Shown here piece after piece: positions 9,821 to 18,931 of a stretch of 36,893 nt of DNA. The first letter of the stretch is position 1. The number at the start of each line of letters is the position of its first letter. This stretch comes from Oscillospiraceae bacterium (GTDB taxonomy: Bacteria; Bacillota; Clostridia; Oscillospirales; Ruminococcaceae). The position numbers and the translations under genes are program-made. Below the pieces are notes generated by a model that was not told the DNA's origin, did not search any database, and saw nothing but the letters and a program-made list of their open reading frames with translations. The stretch is from the NCBI GenBank assembly GCA_029098085.1, contig JAQXNQ010000296.1:1-36893 (forward strand), in the 5' to 3' direction.

Positions 9821-11296
9821 TCAGTCCTCGCCGAACAGCATCTGCTCCACATATTTTTCGTTGAACAGAGGATTGCCGCCCAGATTCACATGGGTGGAGA
9901 GGGAGGCGATGCGGCTCAGCTCCTGCCGCAGCTGCCGGTTCAGCAGCGCCTGCACCGCGCCGGAAAGGGCCGCGTTGCCGAGGATGCGGGTTCGGTCGGT
10001 CAGCTCGTTCGGCAACAGACCGATGGCTGCCGCGCTCTGCACGTTCAGATGGCTGCCGAAGCCGCCTGCGATGTACAGGGTGTCCACCTGCTCCATGGGG
10101 ACGCCGGCCGTTTCCAGCAGTACCTCCATACCGGCGGCGATGGCCGCCTTGGCCAGCTGTACCGCCCGGATATCCCGGGGCAGGAGGGAGACGCTGCCGC
10201 TGAGGGGGAGCTCGTCCTCCTCCAGCAGACCGGTTTCATCGATCTGCTCGCTTTGCAGACCGGCGGCGATGGCGTCGATGAGGCCGGAACCGCAGATGCC
10301 CACCGCTTCCGCATCGCTGAGGGTGTGAACCCGGAGCGCTCCGTCCTCCAGCCAGACCTTGTCGATGGCTCCGGCTACGCTGCCGCAGCCGCAGGAGATG
10401 CCGGCTCCTTCAAAGGCAGGCCCGGCCGCGGTGGAAGTCACATACAGCGTTCCGTTCTTCCACAGGGCCATTTCCCCGTTGGTGCCGATGTCGCAGAGTA
10501 GGGCGGTTTCCTGCTTTTGGCACATGCCGCTGGCCAGCACAGCACAGGTGATGTCCGCGCCCACAAAGGCGTTCATGCAGGGCGGCAGGTAGACCAGCTT
10601 TCCGTCTTCGGAGAGCTCCGTGTCAAACAGCGTGTCGGCCAGGAAGGGCGCATGGGACAGGCATTCCGGATCCCGTCCGGTCAGCAGGTACAGCATGGTG
10701 GTGTTGCCGGTGATCACCAGAGATTCCGGCCCTCCCTCGATGCCGGCCTGAGCGCGGGCCTGCCGAAGCAGCTGTCCGATGCCGCCAGTGACCTGCTGCT
10801 GCAGCAGAGACAGACTGCCTCCCATGGCGGCGCCGATCCGCCCCATGACATCCGCCGCTACAGCGGTCTGGGGATTGAGCTCGGCGGCAGTGCCGATGCA
10901 GCGGCCGGTTTCCAGTTCAAACAGCTTGACGGCCATGGTGGTGGTGCCGATGTCCACGGCCGCGCCGTATTGGCCGGGCATGGGAAGCAGCACCTCCGGC
11001 CGGTCGCCGGTTTCGGTCTCGATTTGTTCATCCCGGTGGCTGTCCGGAAGCACGACCTCCGCGTCGCCCAGCAGCCGCACCTGACAGGACAGCCGGACGC
11101 CGGCCCGCTGCTCAGCCTGATTGGGGGGAGAGACCGCGCCGGAAACCGTGACGGCGCATTTGCCGCAGCTGCCCCGTCCGCCGCAGGGGTGGGCCAGTGT
11201 GACGCCTGCCTGCTGCAGCAGAGCCTCCAGCGGCATTTCTCCTTCAAAAGAGACGGCCCGGACGGCTCCGTCCTGCCGGATGATCAGTTCAGACAT
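9821..11296 (-). CDS. ASKHA-domain corrinoid activation protein (RACo/RamA-like reductive activator) with N-terminal 2Fe-2S ferredoxin domain
   Basis: PCGGRGSCGKCAVTVSG 2Fe-2S motif; AAVDIGTTTMAVKLFEL and LLCDIGTNGEMALW ASKHA phosphate motifs; DTLYIAGGFGSHL. Confidence 0.88.
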   Translation of the reverse strand: MSELIIRQDGAVRAVSFEGEMPLEALLQQAGVTLAHPCGGRGSCGKCAVTVSGAVSPPNQAEQRAGVRLSCQVRLLGDAEVVLPDSHRDEQIETETGDRPEVLLPMPGQYGAAVDIGTTTMAVKLFELETGRCIGTAAELNPQTAVAADVMGRIGAAMGGSLSLLQQQVTGGIGQLLRQARAQAGIEGGPESLVITGNTTMLYLLTGRDPECLSHAPFLADTLFDTELSEDGKLVYLPPCMNAFVGADITCAVLASGMCQKQETALLCDIGTNGEMALWKNGTLYVTSTAAGPAFEGAGISCGCGSVAGAIDKVWLEDGALRVHTLSDAEAVGICGSGLIDAIAAGLQSEQIDETGLLEEDELPLSGSVSLLPRDIRAVQLAKAAIAAGMEVLLETAGVPMEQVDTLYIAGGFGSHLNVQSAAAIGLLPNELTDRTRILGNAALSGAVQALLNRQLRQELSRIASLSTHVNLGGNPLFNEKYVEQMLFGED

Positions 11297-11852
11297 GCTC
11301 CTGCCCTCCGAACAGCACCATACCGAAATAGGTGACGGTATCGGGGCCGTTGATGTATTTCAGACCGGTACCTTTAGATGTGTTGTAGACGTCGATGCCG
11401 TATCCCTCCATGGAGGAAAGGGCCCTGTCGGGCTGACGGCAGGGCTGATCGTCCTGCTTGGCGCACCGCTCACAGAGATGACAGCCGCCGCAGGACAGAT
11501 GGAGAAACTCCTCCTCCATCCGGGGAGCGATCAGCTGCTGCAGCTTCTGGCTCGTCCGGGTATGCACCCGGGTGGCTTCGTTGATACCTTCAAGGTCAAA
11601 ACTGTCTTCCAGCTGGCCAATGGTCTGATACAGGAGACCGAAGGAATAGCGCTGAACCTGCTTCATCAGCTCCTCCACCGGGCCGATATCCGGCGGACAC
11701 ATCCAGCATTTTCCGTAACCGCCGCAGGTATTGGAAGCACAGATATCCCGAAAGACCGCTGACAACACGATCTTTTCCTGCGGGATGATCACCGCCTTGG
11801 CCGCTCCGGCCTGCAGGGCCAGCTGTACCAGTTCTTCGTGACTGATCTTCAT
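11289..11852 (-). CDS. DUF2284 putative metal-binding (Fe-S) protein
   Basis: Cys-rich CASNTCGGYGKCWMCPPDIG and CGGCHLCERCAKQDDQPCRQP; overlaps the start of the activator gene. Confidence 0.8.
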   Translation of the reverse strand: MKISHEELVQLALQAGAAKAVIIPQEKIVLSAVFRDICASNTCGGYGKCWMCPPDIGPVEELMKQVQRYSFGLLYQTIGQLEDSFDLEGINEATRVHTRTSQKLQQLIAPRMEEEFLHLSCGGCHLCERCAKQDDQPCRQPDRALSSMEGYGIDVYNTSKGTGLKYINGPDTVTYFGMVLFGGQEHV

Positions 11853-11863
11853 GACTTCACCTT

Positions 11864-11880
11864 TTCGGGAAATTCCCGAA
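11864..11880. promoter_or_regulatory. Perfect inverted repeat TTCGGGAA-A-TTCCCGAA just upstream of the DUF2284 RBS
   Basis: 8-bp arms with a 1-nt centre; RBS AAAGGTG lies between it and the ATG at 11852. Confidence 0.5.
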
Positions 11881-11939
11881 TCCTTTGCTTTTGAAATGAA
11901 ACATTTTTCATAAAAGAAAAATTTCTCCATGAAAGAAAC

Positions 11940-11968
11940 TGCGCCCGATGAAGAATCCATCAGGCGCA
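11940..11968 (-). terminator. Intrinsic terminator downstream of the corrinoid protein gene
   Basis: TGCGCC-c-GATG ... CATC-a-GGCGCA; minus-strand T-rich GTTTCTTTC follows. Confidence 0.65.
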
Positions 11969-12027
11969 GGGCAGAGACCCTGGCCGCCGGTTGGGCAGCG
12001 CCGGGTTCCTTTTTACTACAGGGACAT

Positions 12028-12657
12028 TCAGCTGCAGTACGCAACAGCCTTGTCAGCGGCGCTGGCAGCGTCAGCAGTGTAGGCGTCGGCGCCGATCTGC
12101 TGGCAGAAAGCATCGTTGACGGGGGCGCCGCCCACCATGATCTTGACCTTGTCGCGGATGCCGGCTTCCTCAGCCTTCTTGACCACATCGCCCATAACAC
12201 CCATGGTGGTGGTCAGCAGAGCGGAGCAGCAGATGATCTGGCAGTCCTGATCGATGGCGGTCTGTACGAAGGTGTCGGCGGAAACGTCGGTTCCCAGGTC
12301 CACAACCTCCAGGCCCTTGCCCTCCATCATCAGCTTGACCAGGTTTTTGCCGATGTCGTGCAGGTCGCCCTGAACGGTACCGATGCAGACCTTGCCGGAA
12401 GCCTTGACGCCGGCTTCAGCCAGCAGGGGCTTCAGCAGAGCAACGCCCTGATTCATGGCGCGTGCCGCAATCAGCACCTCGGGAACGAATACTTCGTTGT
12501 TTTTGAACTTTTCGCCGATGACGTTCATGCCATCCAGCAGACCCTGTTCCAGGATGTCCTTGGCAGGGATGCCTTCGTCGATGGCCTGCTGTACCAGCGT
12601 TTTGACGGTCTTGGCCTTGCCAGCCTGCAGCTGCAGCGAAATTTCATGCAGATCCAT
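12028..12657 (-). CDS. Corrinoid protein (B12-binding methyltransferase subunit, MtaC/MtmC-like)
   Basis: GTVQGDLHDIGKNLVKLMMEGKGLEVVDLGTDV carries the DxHxxG cobalamin-binding motif; N-terminal helical cap domain. Confidence 0.93.
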   Translation of the reverse strand: MDLHEISLQLQAGKAKTVKTLVQQAIDEGIPAKDILEQGLLDGMNVIGEKFKNNEVFVPEVLIAARAMNQGVALLKPLLAEAGVKASGKVCIGTVQGDLHDIGKNLVKLMMEGKGLEVVDLGTDVSADTFVQTAIDQDCQIICCSALLTTTMGVMGDVVKKAEEAGIRDKVKIMVGGAPVNDAFCQQIGADAYTADAASAADKAVAYCS

Positions 12658-12829
12658 AGTGATTCCTCCAGGTGAAATTTTTTGCTTTTTATCCATAACT
12701 GCCGCCTCCGGTCCGGAAGCGGAGAGTAATGGCTGTGAAAGGTTTATTTGGCCTGCTTGGCCATTAGGGGTTGCAAATTATGCGCAAATGTAGTAAAATA
12801 AGATATGATTCATACGAAAGCGTCTGAAA

Positions 12830-13894
12830 TCAGTAACTGCCCACCTGCTTGACCTGAGCGATGATGGCCTTCATGTTTTCCAGAGAGACGCTGCTTGGAA
12901 TCGAATGATCCGAGGAGAAGACGAAACCGCCGTTTTCCTTGAGGATCGGCACCTTTTCATTGATCTCGGCCACAATCTCTTCCGGTTTGTCCCAGAGGAC
13001 GGCGTTGATGCCGCCCCGCAGCAGCAGGCGATCCCCGTACTGTTTTTTGATACCCAGGGCGTCCATGCCGGCCTTGACCTCCAGAGGATTCAAACCGTCC
13101 ACACCGGTGGCCACGATATCGGGTAGCAGGGTCATGATGTCGCCGCAGGAATGAAGCTGAGCATAAATGCCATGGTTATGGGCCCAGTCCACCGCCTTTT
13201 TATGGTAGGGCTGCAGCATCGAGCGGTACATGGCGGGGGAAAAGAAGGTTGTGCCCTTATAACCCATGTCATCCCACCACATGATTTCATCAAAATGATA
13301 GCCCGCATCCCAGATCCGGTCAAACAAAGTCATGCACCGGTCCAGATAGGTCCGGAACATGTCCTCGATCAGTTCCGGCTCCTCCATCATGGCGATCAGC
13401 ACGTTCTCGGTGCCCATCATCCAGGAGTGAGTCACGTCAAAGCCGAACCAGAAATCAGCCCGGATCCAGCGGCCATCGGCCCGCCATTTGGGGAACTCAC
13501 GCTTCAGCGTCTCCCAGGGGATCCGGTCATCGGACAGCGTCATCTGCGCCTTGGCCTTCTCCCAGGTTTCAGCCGTGGTGATTTTGAAGTCCAGAAACTC
13601 CGGGGTGGAATCCTCTTCCTTGAAGTGCTTCATGGTGACGCCCCAGGGAGAGGTTTTGATGATATACCGGTCCGTTTCTTCCAGTATGGTCTCGGGCATT
13701 CTGGGCGAGATGTCGATTCCGATCTCTTCGAGCTTGTCTACATCAAAAAAGTCGCGCCAGTCGGCATCCGCAGGCATGCCCTCCCGCCGCCAGCGCCGCA
13801 GGGTTCCCATCCAGGGATCATCCACAATCGGAATGCGGTCTGCTTCCCGATGTTCGTACATTCTTTTGTATCGTTCCCATGTGGTCACGCACAC
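12830..13894 (-). CDS. Uroporphyrinogen decarboxylase (MtaA/CmuA)-family methyltransferase
   Basis: LHSCGDIMTLLPDIVATGVDGLNPLEVKAGMD and GGINAVLWDKPEEI are typical of the UroD/MtaA superfamily; next to the corrinoid protein gene. Confidence 0.85.
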   Translation of the reverse strand: MCVTTWERYKRMYEHREADRIPIVDDPWMGTLRRWRREGMPADADWRDFFDVDKLEEIGIDISPRMPETILEETDRYIIKTSPWGVTMKHFKEEDSTPEFLDFKITTAETWEKAKAQMTLSDDRIPWETLKREFPKWRADGRWIRADFWFGFDVTHSWMMGTENVLIAMMEEPELIEDMFRTYLDRCMTLFDRIWDAGYHFDEIMWWDDMGYKGTTFFSPAMYRSMLQPYHKKAVDWAHNHGIYAQLHSCGDIMTLLPDIVATGVDGLNPLEVKAGMDALGIKKQYGDRLLLRGGINAVLWDKPEEIVAEINEKVPILKENGGFVFSSDHSIPSSVSLENMKAIIAQVKQVGSY

Positions 13895-13908
13895 GCACGT
13901 CCCTTTTT

Positions 13909-13953
13909 ATGCAATTTGTGCCTTTGCAAAGTTCATCTATATAATATTGCAAA
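13909..13953. promoter_or_regulatory. Candidate operator region between the methyltransferase and AraC genes
   Basis: Repeated TTGCAAA at 13924-13930 and 13947-13953 flanking TATAATA; related TGCAA at 13910. Confidence 0.4.
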
Positions 13954-14037
13954 ACCCGCTTCAGCTCAATTCCTTTTGGCGTCTCTGCTTGTTTTTTGCG
14001 ATTTTATATCATTTTTTTTATACAGGAGGAACCCATT

Positions 14038-14889
14038 ATGTATCTCACAGACGGCGATTTCGGACAGGTTCGCACCTCCGCCATGCTCCCCGTTCCGGAT
14101 GCTCAGGGACTGTTTTCCTTTGAGTCCATCGGCTGGCACCGGTGCAACGACCGCTACTGCATTACCCGCCCGGGCGGCTGTGACAGCCATCTGCTGATGG
14201 TAACCATGAAGGGCCGCGGCGTTCTGCGGCTGGAAGGCGTGGAATACAGTCTGCCGGCCGGCAGTATCGCCCTGGTTCCCCGGAACCGTCCCAACAGCTA
14301 CTTCACTCCGGCCGGCGGTCTGTGGGAATTTTACTGGATCCATATCAGCGGGGACGCATCCACCGCCTTTCTGGACACGCTGGCGAGGAAGGGCGTTTAT
14401 GTGACCGAGTTTGAGCCGGAATACGACTACGCCCAGCAGTTCGAGCTGCTGATGCAGCTTTGCAGCGAGCGGGAACAGGGCTTTGAGTGGCAGATTTCCC
14501 GCCAGCTCAGCGAGCTGCTGCACCGGGTGGCGATTCAGTTCTGCGGTCAGCCCTCTGCTACCTCTCTGTCCAACCGGGCTATTCGTCTGATCCGCCAGCA
14601 TTATAAGGATTCTGTGACGCTGGATGAAATTGCCCAGGCTCTCTTTGTGTCCACCGCTCATTTCATCCGCGCTTTTAAGAAGGAAACCGGCCTGACGCCC
14701 CATCAGTATCTGAACCGCTACCGGCTGGTGGTGGCGACCCAGCTGCTGGAGTACAGTGACCGTCGGGTGGAGGAGATCGCCGCAGAGGTGGGCTTTTCTT
14801 CCTCCAGTCATTTTATCAGCAGCTTCCGCCGGCAGTACGGCTGCACCCCTCTTCATTATCGGGAGCAGCTGGCCGGCAAAAAGCAGTAA
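14038..14889 (+). CDS. AraC-family transcriptional regulator
   Basis: Cupin-like N-terminus; double HTH YKDSVTLDEIAQALFVSTAHFIRAFKKETGLTPHQYLNRYRL ... IAAEVGFSSSSHFISSFRRQYGCTPLHYR; RBS AGGAGG. Confidence 0.92.
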   Translation: MYLTDGDFGQVRTSAMLPVPDAQGLFSFESIGWHRCNDRYCITRPGGCDSHLLMVTMKGRGVLRLEGVEYSLPAGSIALVPRNRPNSYFTPAGGLWEFYWIHISGDASTAFLDTLARKGVYVTEFEPEYDYAQQFELLMQLCSEREQGFEWQISRQLSELLHRVAIQFCGQPSATSLSNRAIRLIRQHYKDSVTLDEIAQALFVSTAHFIRAFKKETGLTPHQYLNRYRLVVATQLLEYSDRRVEEIAAEVGFSSSSHFISSFRRQYGCTPLHYREQLAGKKQ

Positions 14890-14966
14890 ATCCTGTGCGG
14901 AGATGCCGTGCAGCGCGCATGCCTCATGTTTCGATCAGATTTGTCTGGAATTCTTTCTCTTTTCCA

Positions 14967-14995
14967 TTGACATTTCTCTCAAAATGCGGTATTCT
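14967..14995 (+). promoter_or_regulatory. Sigma-A promoter for tRNA-Leu
   Basis: TTGACA - 17 nt - TATTCT just upstream of the tRNA. Confidence 0.7.
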
Positions 14996-15006
14996 ATAAA
15001 AGATGT

Positions 15007-15093
15007 GCCGCTATGGCGGAACAGGCAGACGCAAGGGACTTAAAATCCCTCGGTGGCAACACCGTACCGGTTCGATCCCGGTTAGCGGCACCA
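15007..15093 (+). tRNA. tRNA-Leu (anticodon TAA), CCA encoded
   Basis: Acceptor GCCGCTA/TAGCGGC, anticodon loop CTTAAAA in AGGGA/TCCCT, long variable arm CGGTGGCAACACCG, TTCGATC T-loop. Confidence 0.96.
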
Positions 15094-15094
15094 A

Positions 15095-15126
15095 AAAACA
15101 GGGGACGTTTCAGCGTCCCCTGTTTT
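15095..15126 (+). terminator. Intrinsic terminator after tRNA-Leu
   Basis: AAAACAGGGGACG-TTTCAG-CGTCCCCTGTTTTT. Confidence 0.85.
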
Positions 15127-15227
15127 TAGTTGACAGGTGCATGTTGAAAATCATCGGGTTATGAGAATGATAGCATTGCCTTTGGTCGCGGCACAGCCAG
15201 TATTACGCTGAAACCTGGAAAGAGATG

Positions 15228-16388
15228 CTATGCTTGAGTTCTTTCAACCCATTCATTCCAGCGGGGGTCAGCTTTGATTCCTTTTTCGACTGCGCTATAA
15301 TCGGGATTACACCAAAATGGCCAATCATCAGGTAAAGACTTCGCTATGTCCTTGCGAACGCCTGCTTTGTATTTTACAAAAGACACGAGCGGAGCTGTCA
15401 GGGTATGCTCCTTTCCGTCGCACAACTCTTCGAGTGATTTTGCGTGGTTCAAAGCTGATTCGAGGGAATCGAAGGCCTCGTCATGATAACCTCGTTCCCA
15501 CTGCAATCGTGAAAGATAGAGATACATCTTGATTAAATCACCGTGGTACAGTCCCATATTGCCGTCATCACAGATCAGGTAAAAAAGTGAAATTGCCCCT
15601 TTTATTTTTTCAATAGGCAAATCGCTTTCATAGTGATTTCGGTTGGCAATTAACCCGTAAATAAGCTGCTCTGAGAATTGACTTGCTGATTTCAGTAAGA
15701 ATTCGCCGATGTACCTCGCTTCCTCTTTTCCATCCGATGCCGCGGCAAGAAAAAGTTCTCTGCAATTCTTTATAGAAGGCATTTTCATTGCATAGGTAAT
15801 CGCCTTTTCTGTTTCGCCGAAATTCCTGTATAGCAGCACAAGAATTTTGATTGCTTTTGTTACAATAGTGCTGTCGCTGGCGTTATGAACCAGATATTCG
15901 CATATTTTCACGGATTCTGACCAGTATTCGTTCTTTTTGTGTTTGTCATAGTTGTGCTGAATGAATCCCTCGTCGTCATAATACAGCCATTCATGATGTC
16001 TGCGCCAGCCAGCCTCGGATAAAGTGTCAGCAAGAGTGATCATAAGCCTTTCATTTTTAGGAAATTCGGCAAGACCTTCGCGCAATATCAAAAGACATTC
16101 ATCAACCCACTGATCGTCACTGCGAGATTTAATGCTGTATGAATCAATTTGCCTTATGATTTGATCGATTTTGTTATCCCGATTATTTTGATATCCGAAT
16201 AACTCATCAATGGTAATTCCGAAATAGTTGGCAATCGCTGGAATGCTTTCCATATCGGGATAGCTTCCATTTGCCTCCCAACGGGAGACTGCCTGTGATG
16301 TAACGCCTAAAGCGTCAGCCAAAGCTTCCTGCGTTCTTCCGTCACGATAGCGAAGCTTGCGTATCGTGGTCCCTAAGTTAAGCTGCAT
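15228..16388 (-). CDS. XRE-family regulator with C-terminal TPR-like region
   Basis: LGTTIRKLRYRDGRTQEALADALGVTSQAVSRWEANGSYPDMESIPAIANYFGITIDELFGY; AT-rich relative to neighbours; ends in TAG. Confidence 0.88.
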   Translation of the reverse strand: MQLNLGTTIRKLRYRDGRTQEALADALGVTSQAVSRWEANGSYPDMESIPAIANYFGITIDELFGYQNNRDNKIDQIIRQIDSYSIKSRSDDQWVDECLLILREGLAEFPKNERLMITLADTLSEAGWRRHHEWLYYDDEGFIQHNYDKHKKNEYWSESVKICEYLVHNASDSTIVTKAIKILVLLYRNFGETEKAITYAMKMPSIKNCRELFLAAASDGKEEARYIGEFLLKSASQFSEQLIYGLIANRNHYESDLPIEKIKGAISLFYLICDDGNMGLYHGDLIKMYLYLSRLQWERGYHDEAFDSLESALNHAKSLEELCDGKEHTLTAPLVSFVKYKAGVRKDIAKSLPDDWPFWCNPDYSAVEKGIKADPRWNEWVERTQA

Positions 16389-16765
16389 AATTGTACCTCC
16401 TTGCTATTTTCACCGGTGTGCTTGTATTATATCAAGAAGAATGGAGGAAAACAATTATCAAATAGTTGTTTCAAATACAATTGGCGGTTGAATTTGGTTA
16501 CATATGGCGTAGTGGATTTTTGAATAAGCGTCCCACGCCTGTGAGATGCGTTTTGCTTTATTGGCTTCTGGCAGTCCGGGACTTTGCTTCGCACGATCCT
16601 GACCGGCCGCTGATGCGCTGGGGAACCGTAAAACGGGCAAATGTAAAAGATATGTGAATAATATGAATAGCAGGAAAACAAAATCGCCGCAGCGGGCAAA
16701 AATCTGATACAATAAAGGCCGTACAAATGCCGCTTCCGAGGCGGCAGAAAGTCGAGGAATGTGCG

Positions 16766-17644
16766 ATGCTCAGAAGCATGACTGGATATGGGCGCGGGCA
16801 GGCTGTTTCGGATCTCTGGGATATCACCGTGGAGGTTCGGGCGGTCAATCACCGCTTTTTTGAATTTTCTTCCCGGCTGCCGAAGACCTGCCTTTTTCTG
16901 GAGGACCGGCTGAAGAGTCTGGTGCAGGCCGGCTGTTCCCGGGGCAAGGTGGAGCTGTTCTGCTCGGTGCAGACGGTGGGCCAGCGGGACACCGAGGTAC
17001 AAGTCAACGAGGAGGTAGCCAAAAGCTATCTTTCGGCGCTGCGGGGCGCGGCTCCTTCCCTGGGGCTGCAGGATGACCTGAAGCTGTCCGATCTGATGCG
17101 GCTTCCGGATATCTTTACCCTCCGCCGGGCCGAGGTGGACGAGGATCGGCTGTGGGAAGCGGTTCGCGGCGTGGCCGAGACCGCCATGGCCGCCTTTGTC
17201 TCCATGCGGGAGACCGAGGGTGACCGGCTGCGGCAGGATGTGGAAGCCCGGCTGGCGGTTATCAGCGGGCTCCTTTCCTCCATCGAGGAGCGGGCACCGG
17301 CGCTGCGTCAGGAGTATTACGACCGGCTGTACCAGAAGCTCTGCGAGGTGCTGGCCGACCAGAGCATTGATGAGAGCCGTCTGGTGACCGAGGCTGCCAT
17401 CTTCGCCGACCGGGTGGCCATCGATGAGGAAACCGTCCGGCTGCACAGCCATCTGCAGCAGTTCTACAACCTGCTGGAGAGCAACGAGCCGGTGGGCCGC
17501 AAGCTGGACTTCCTGGTGCAGGAGCTGAACCGGGAGACCAACACCATCGGATCCAAATGCCAGGATGTGGCCATCGCCCGGATGGTGGTGGACATCAAGG
17601 CCGAGATTGAAAAAATCAGGGAACAGATCCAGAATCTGGAGTAA
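16766..17644 (+). CDS. yicC: YicC-family endoribonuclease-like protein
   Basis: [12 protein letters not shown]-terminus, [18 protein letters not shown]-terminal [31 protein letters not shown]. Confidence 0.93.
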   Translation: MLRSMTGYGRGQAVSDLWDITVEVRAVNHRFFEFSSRLPKTCLFLEDRLKSLVQAGCSRGKVELFCSVQTVGQRDTEVQVNEEVAKSYLSALRGAAPSLGLQDDLKLSDLMRLPDIFTLRRAEVDEDRLWEAVRGVAETAMAAFVSMRETEGDRLRQDVEARLAVISGLLSSIEERAPALRQEYYDRLYQKLCEVLADQSIDESRLVTEAAIFADRVAIDEETVRLHSHLQQFYNLLESNEPVGRKLDFLVQELNRETNTIGSKCQDVAIARMVVDIKAEIEKIREQIQNLE

Positions 17645-17658
17645 GAAGGAGCAGCGAG

Positions 17659-17928
17659 ATGAAACTGATCAACATTGGTTTCGGCAACATGGTGTCCGCA
17701 GGACGGATCATCACCATTGTGAGCCCGGAATCTGCCCCCATCAAGCGGATCATTCAGGAGGCGCGGGATAGCGGCGTGCTGATTGACGCCACCTACGGCC
17801 GCCGCACCCGCGCGGTGATCGTCATGGATTCCGGCCATGTGGTTCTGTCGGCCATCCAGCCCGAAACCGTGGCCAACCGCTTTGTACAGAGCGATGAGAT
17901 CGAAGAAGAGGTGGATGAGGATGAGTGA
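17659..17928 (+). CDS. remA: Extracellular matrix regulator RemA (DUF370)
   Basis: [72 protein letters not shown]; placed between yicC and gmk. Confidence 0.95.
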   Translation: MKLINIGFGNMVSAGRIITIVSPESAPIKRIIQEARDSGVLIDATYGRRTRAVIVMDSGHVVLSAIQPETVANRFVQSDEIEEEVDEDE

Positions 17929-18562
17929 GAAAAAGGGCATTCTGATGGTGCTGACCGGCCCCTCCGGCAGCGGCAAGGGTACCATGCTGGGTGAATACCG
18001 GAAGGATCACGATGTGTACTTCTCCATTTCCAATACGACCCGGGCCCCCCGTCCGGGCGAGGTCAACGGCGTGCATTACCACTTTATCTCGAAGGAGGAC
18101 TTCGAGGAGCGGATCGCGCAGGGACGGATGCTGGAGTACGCCCAGTACTGCGGCAACTACTACGGCACTCCCCGGGACAAGGAGGAGGAGCAGATGAATC
18201 TGGGCCGCAGCGTCATTCTGGAGATCGAGGTGCAGGGCGCCATGCAGGTGCGGAAAAACTGCCCCGAAGCGGTGCTGACCTTCATCGTGCCCCCCTCCAT
18301 GGCGGTTTTGCGGGAGCGGCTCATCGGCCGCGGCACCGAGGATATGGCCACGGTGGAAAAGCGGCTGGCCAAGGCGGTGGACGAGATCCGCTGCGCCGAC
18401 CGGTTTGACTATCTGGTCATCAACGACAGCCTGGACGACGCCGTCCGGGACTTCGCCGACATCATGGATGCCTGCGAAAAGGGCGATGAAGCCCGCCTTG
18501 CAGCCCTGCGGGAAAAGACTGCCCGGCTGAAGGAGCAGGTCGCCCGGGAATTTCTGGGATAA
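17921..18562 (+). CDS. gmk: Guanylate kinase
   Basis: [12 protein letters not shown]-loop; [21 protein letters not shown]; overlaps the remA stop. Confidence 0.96.
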   Translation: MSEKKGILMVLTGPSGSGKGTMLGEYRKDHDVYFSISNTTRAPRPGEVNGVHYHFISKEDFEERIAQGRMLEYAQYCGNYYGTPRDKEEEQMNLGRSVILEIEVQGAMQVRKNCPEAVLTFIVPPSMAVLRERLIGRGTEDMATVEKRLAKAVDEIRCADRFDYLVINDSLDDAVRDFADIMDACEKGDEARLAALREKTARLKEQVAREFLG

Positions 18563-18619
18563 CCCCGGCCGTTTGACGGCCTGAATGATACTATTATCTT
18601 GATAAAGGAGTCTTCGATT

Positions 18620-18901
18620 ATGATGCACAGACCTTCCGTTCCCGAACTGCTCAAGCCCGGTCAGAGCTACTATTCTCTGGTGGTCGCGGTGGCCAAGCGG
18701 GCCCGCGAGATTGCCCAGGATGCTGATGACAACCACACCATTCTGCTGGAAAAGCCGGTGCAGCTGGCGGTGGAGGATTTCGCCAAGGGCCGCTGCAAGC
18801 TGGTGGAGAGCGATGACATCGGCGTCATCCACGACCGCCGCATCAGCAGCATGGATGCCACCGACCTGTCCGATACCGACGGGGAGCTGGACGAGGAGTA
18901 A
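18620..18901 (+). CDS. rpoZ: DNA-directed RNA polymerase omega subunit
   Basis: YYSLVVAVAKRAREIAQD and KPVQLAVEDFAKGR; gmk-rpoZ context. Confidence 0.9.
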   Translation: MMHRPSVPELLKPGQSYYSLVVAVAKRAREIAQDADDNHTILLEKPVQLAVEDFAKGRCKLVESDDIGVIHDRRISSMDATDLSDTDGELDEE

Positions 18902-18931
18902 AAGCGGCGCGCCGCGCGGGGAGGGTTGCAG

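Noticed and set aside
13151-14197. 348-aa plus ORF spanning the UroD antisense strand and AraC start
   Set aside because: Crosses the divergent promoter region; opposite of the UroD-family gene; no motif.
15070-16720. Integrative element using the tRNA-Leu 3' end as att site
   Set aside because: I found no integrase and no second copy of the tRNA 3' end (TTCGATCCCGGTTAGCGGCACCA) in the window; kept only as possible horizontal acquisition.
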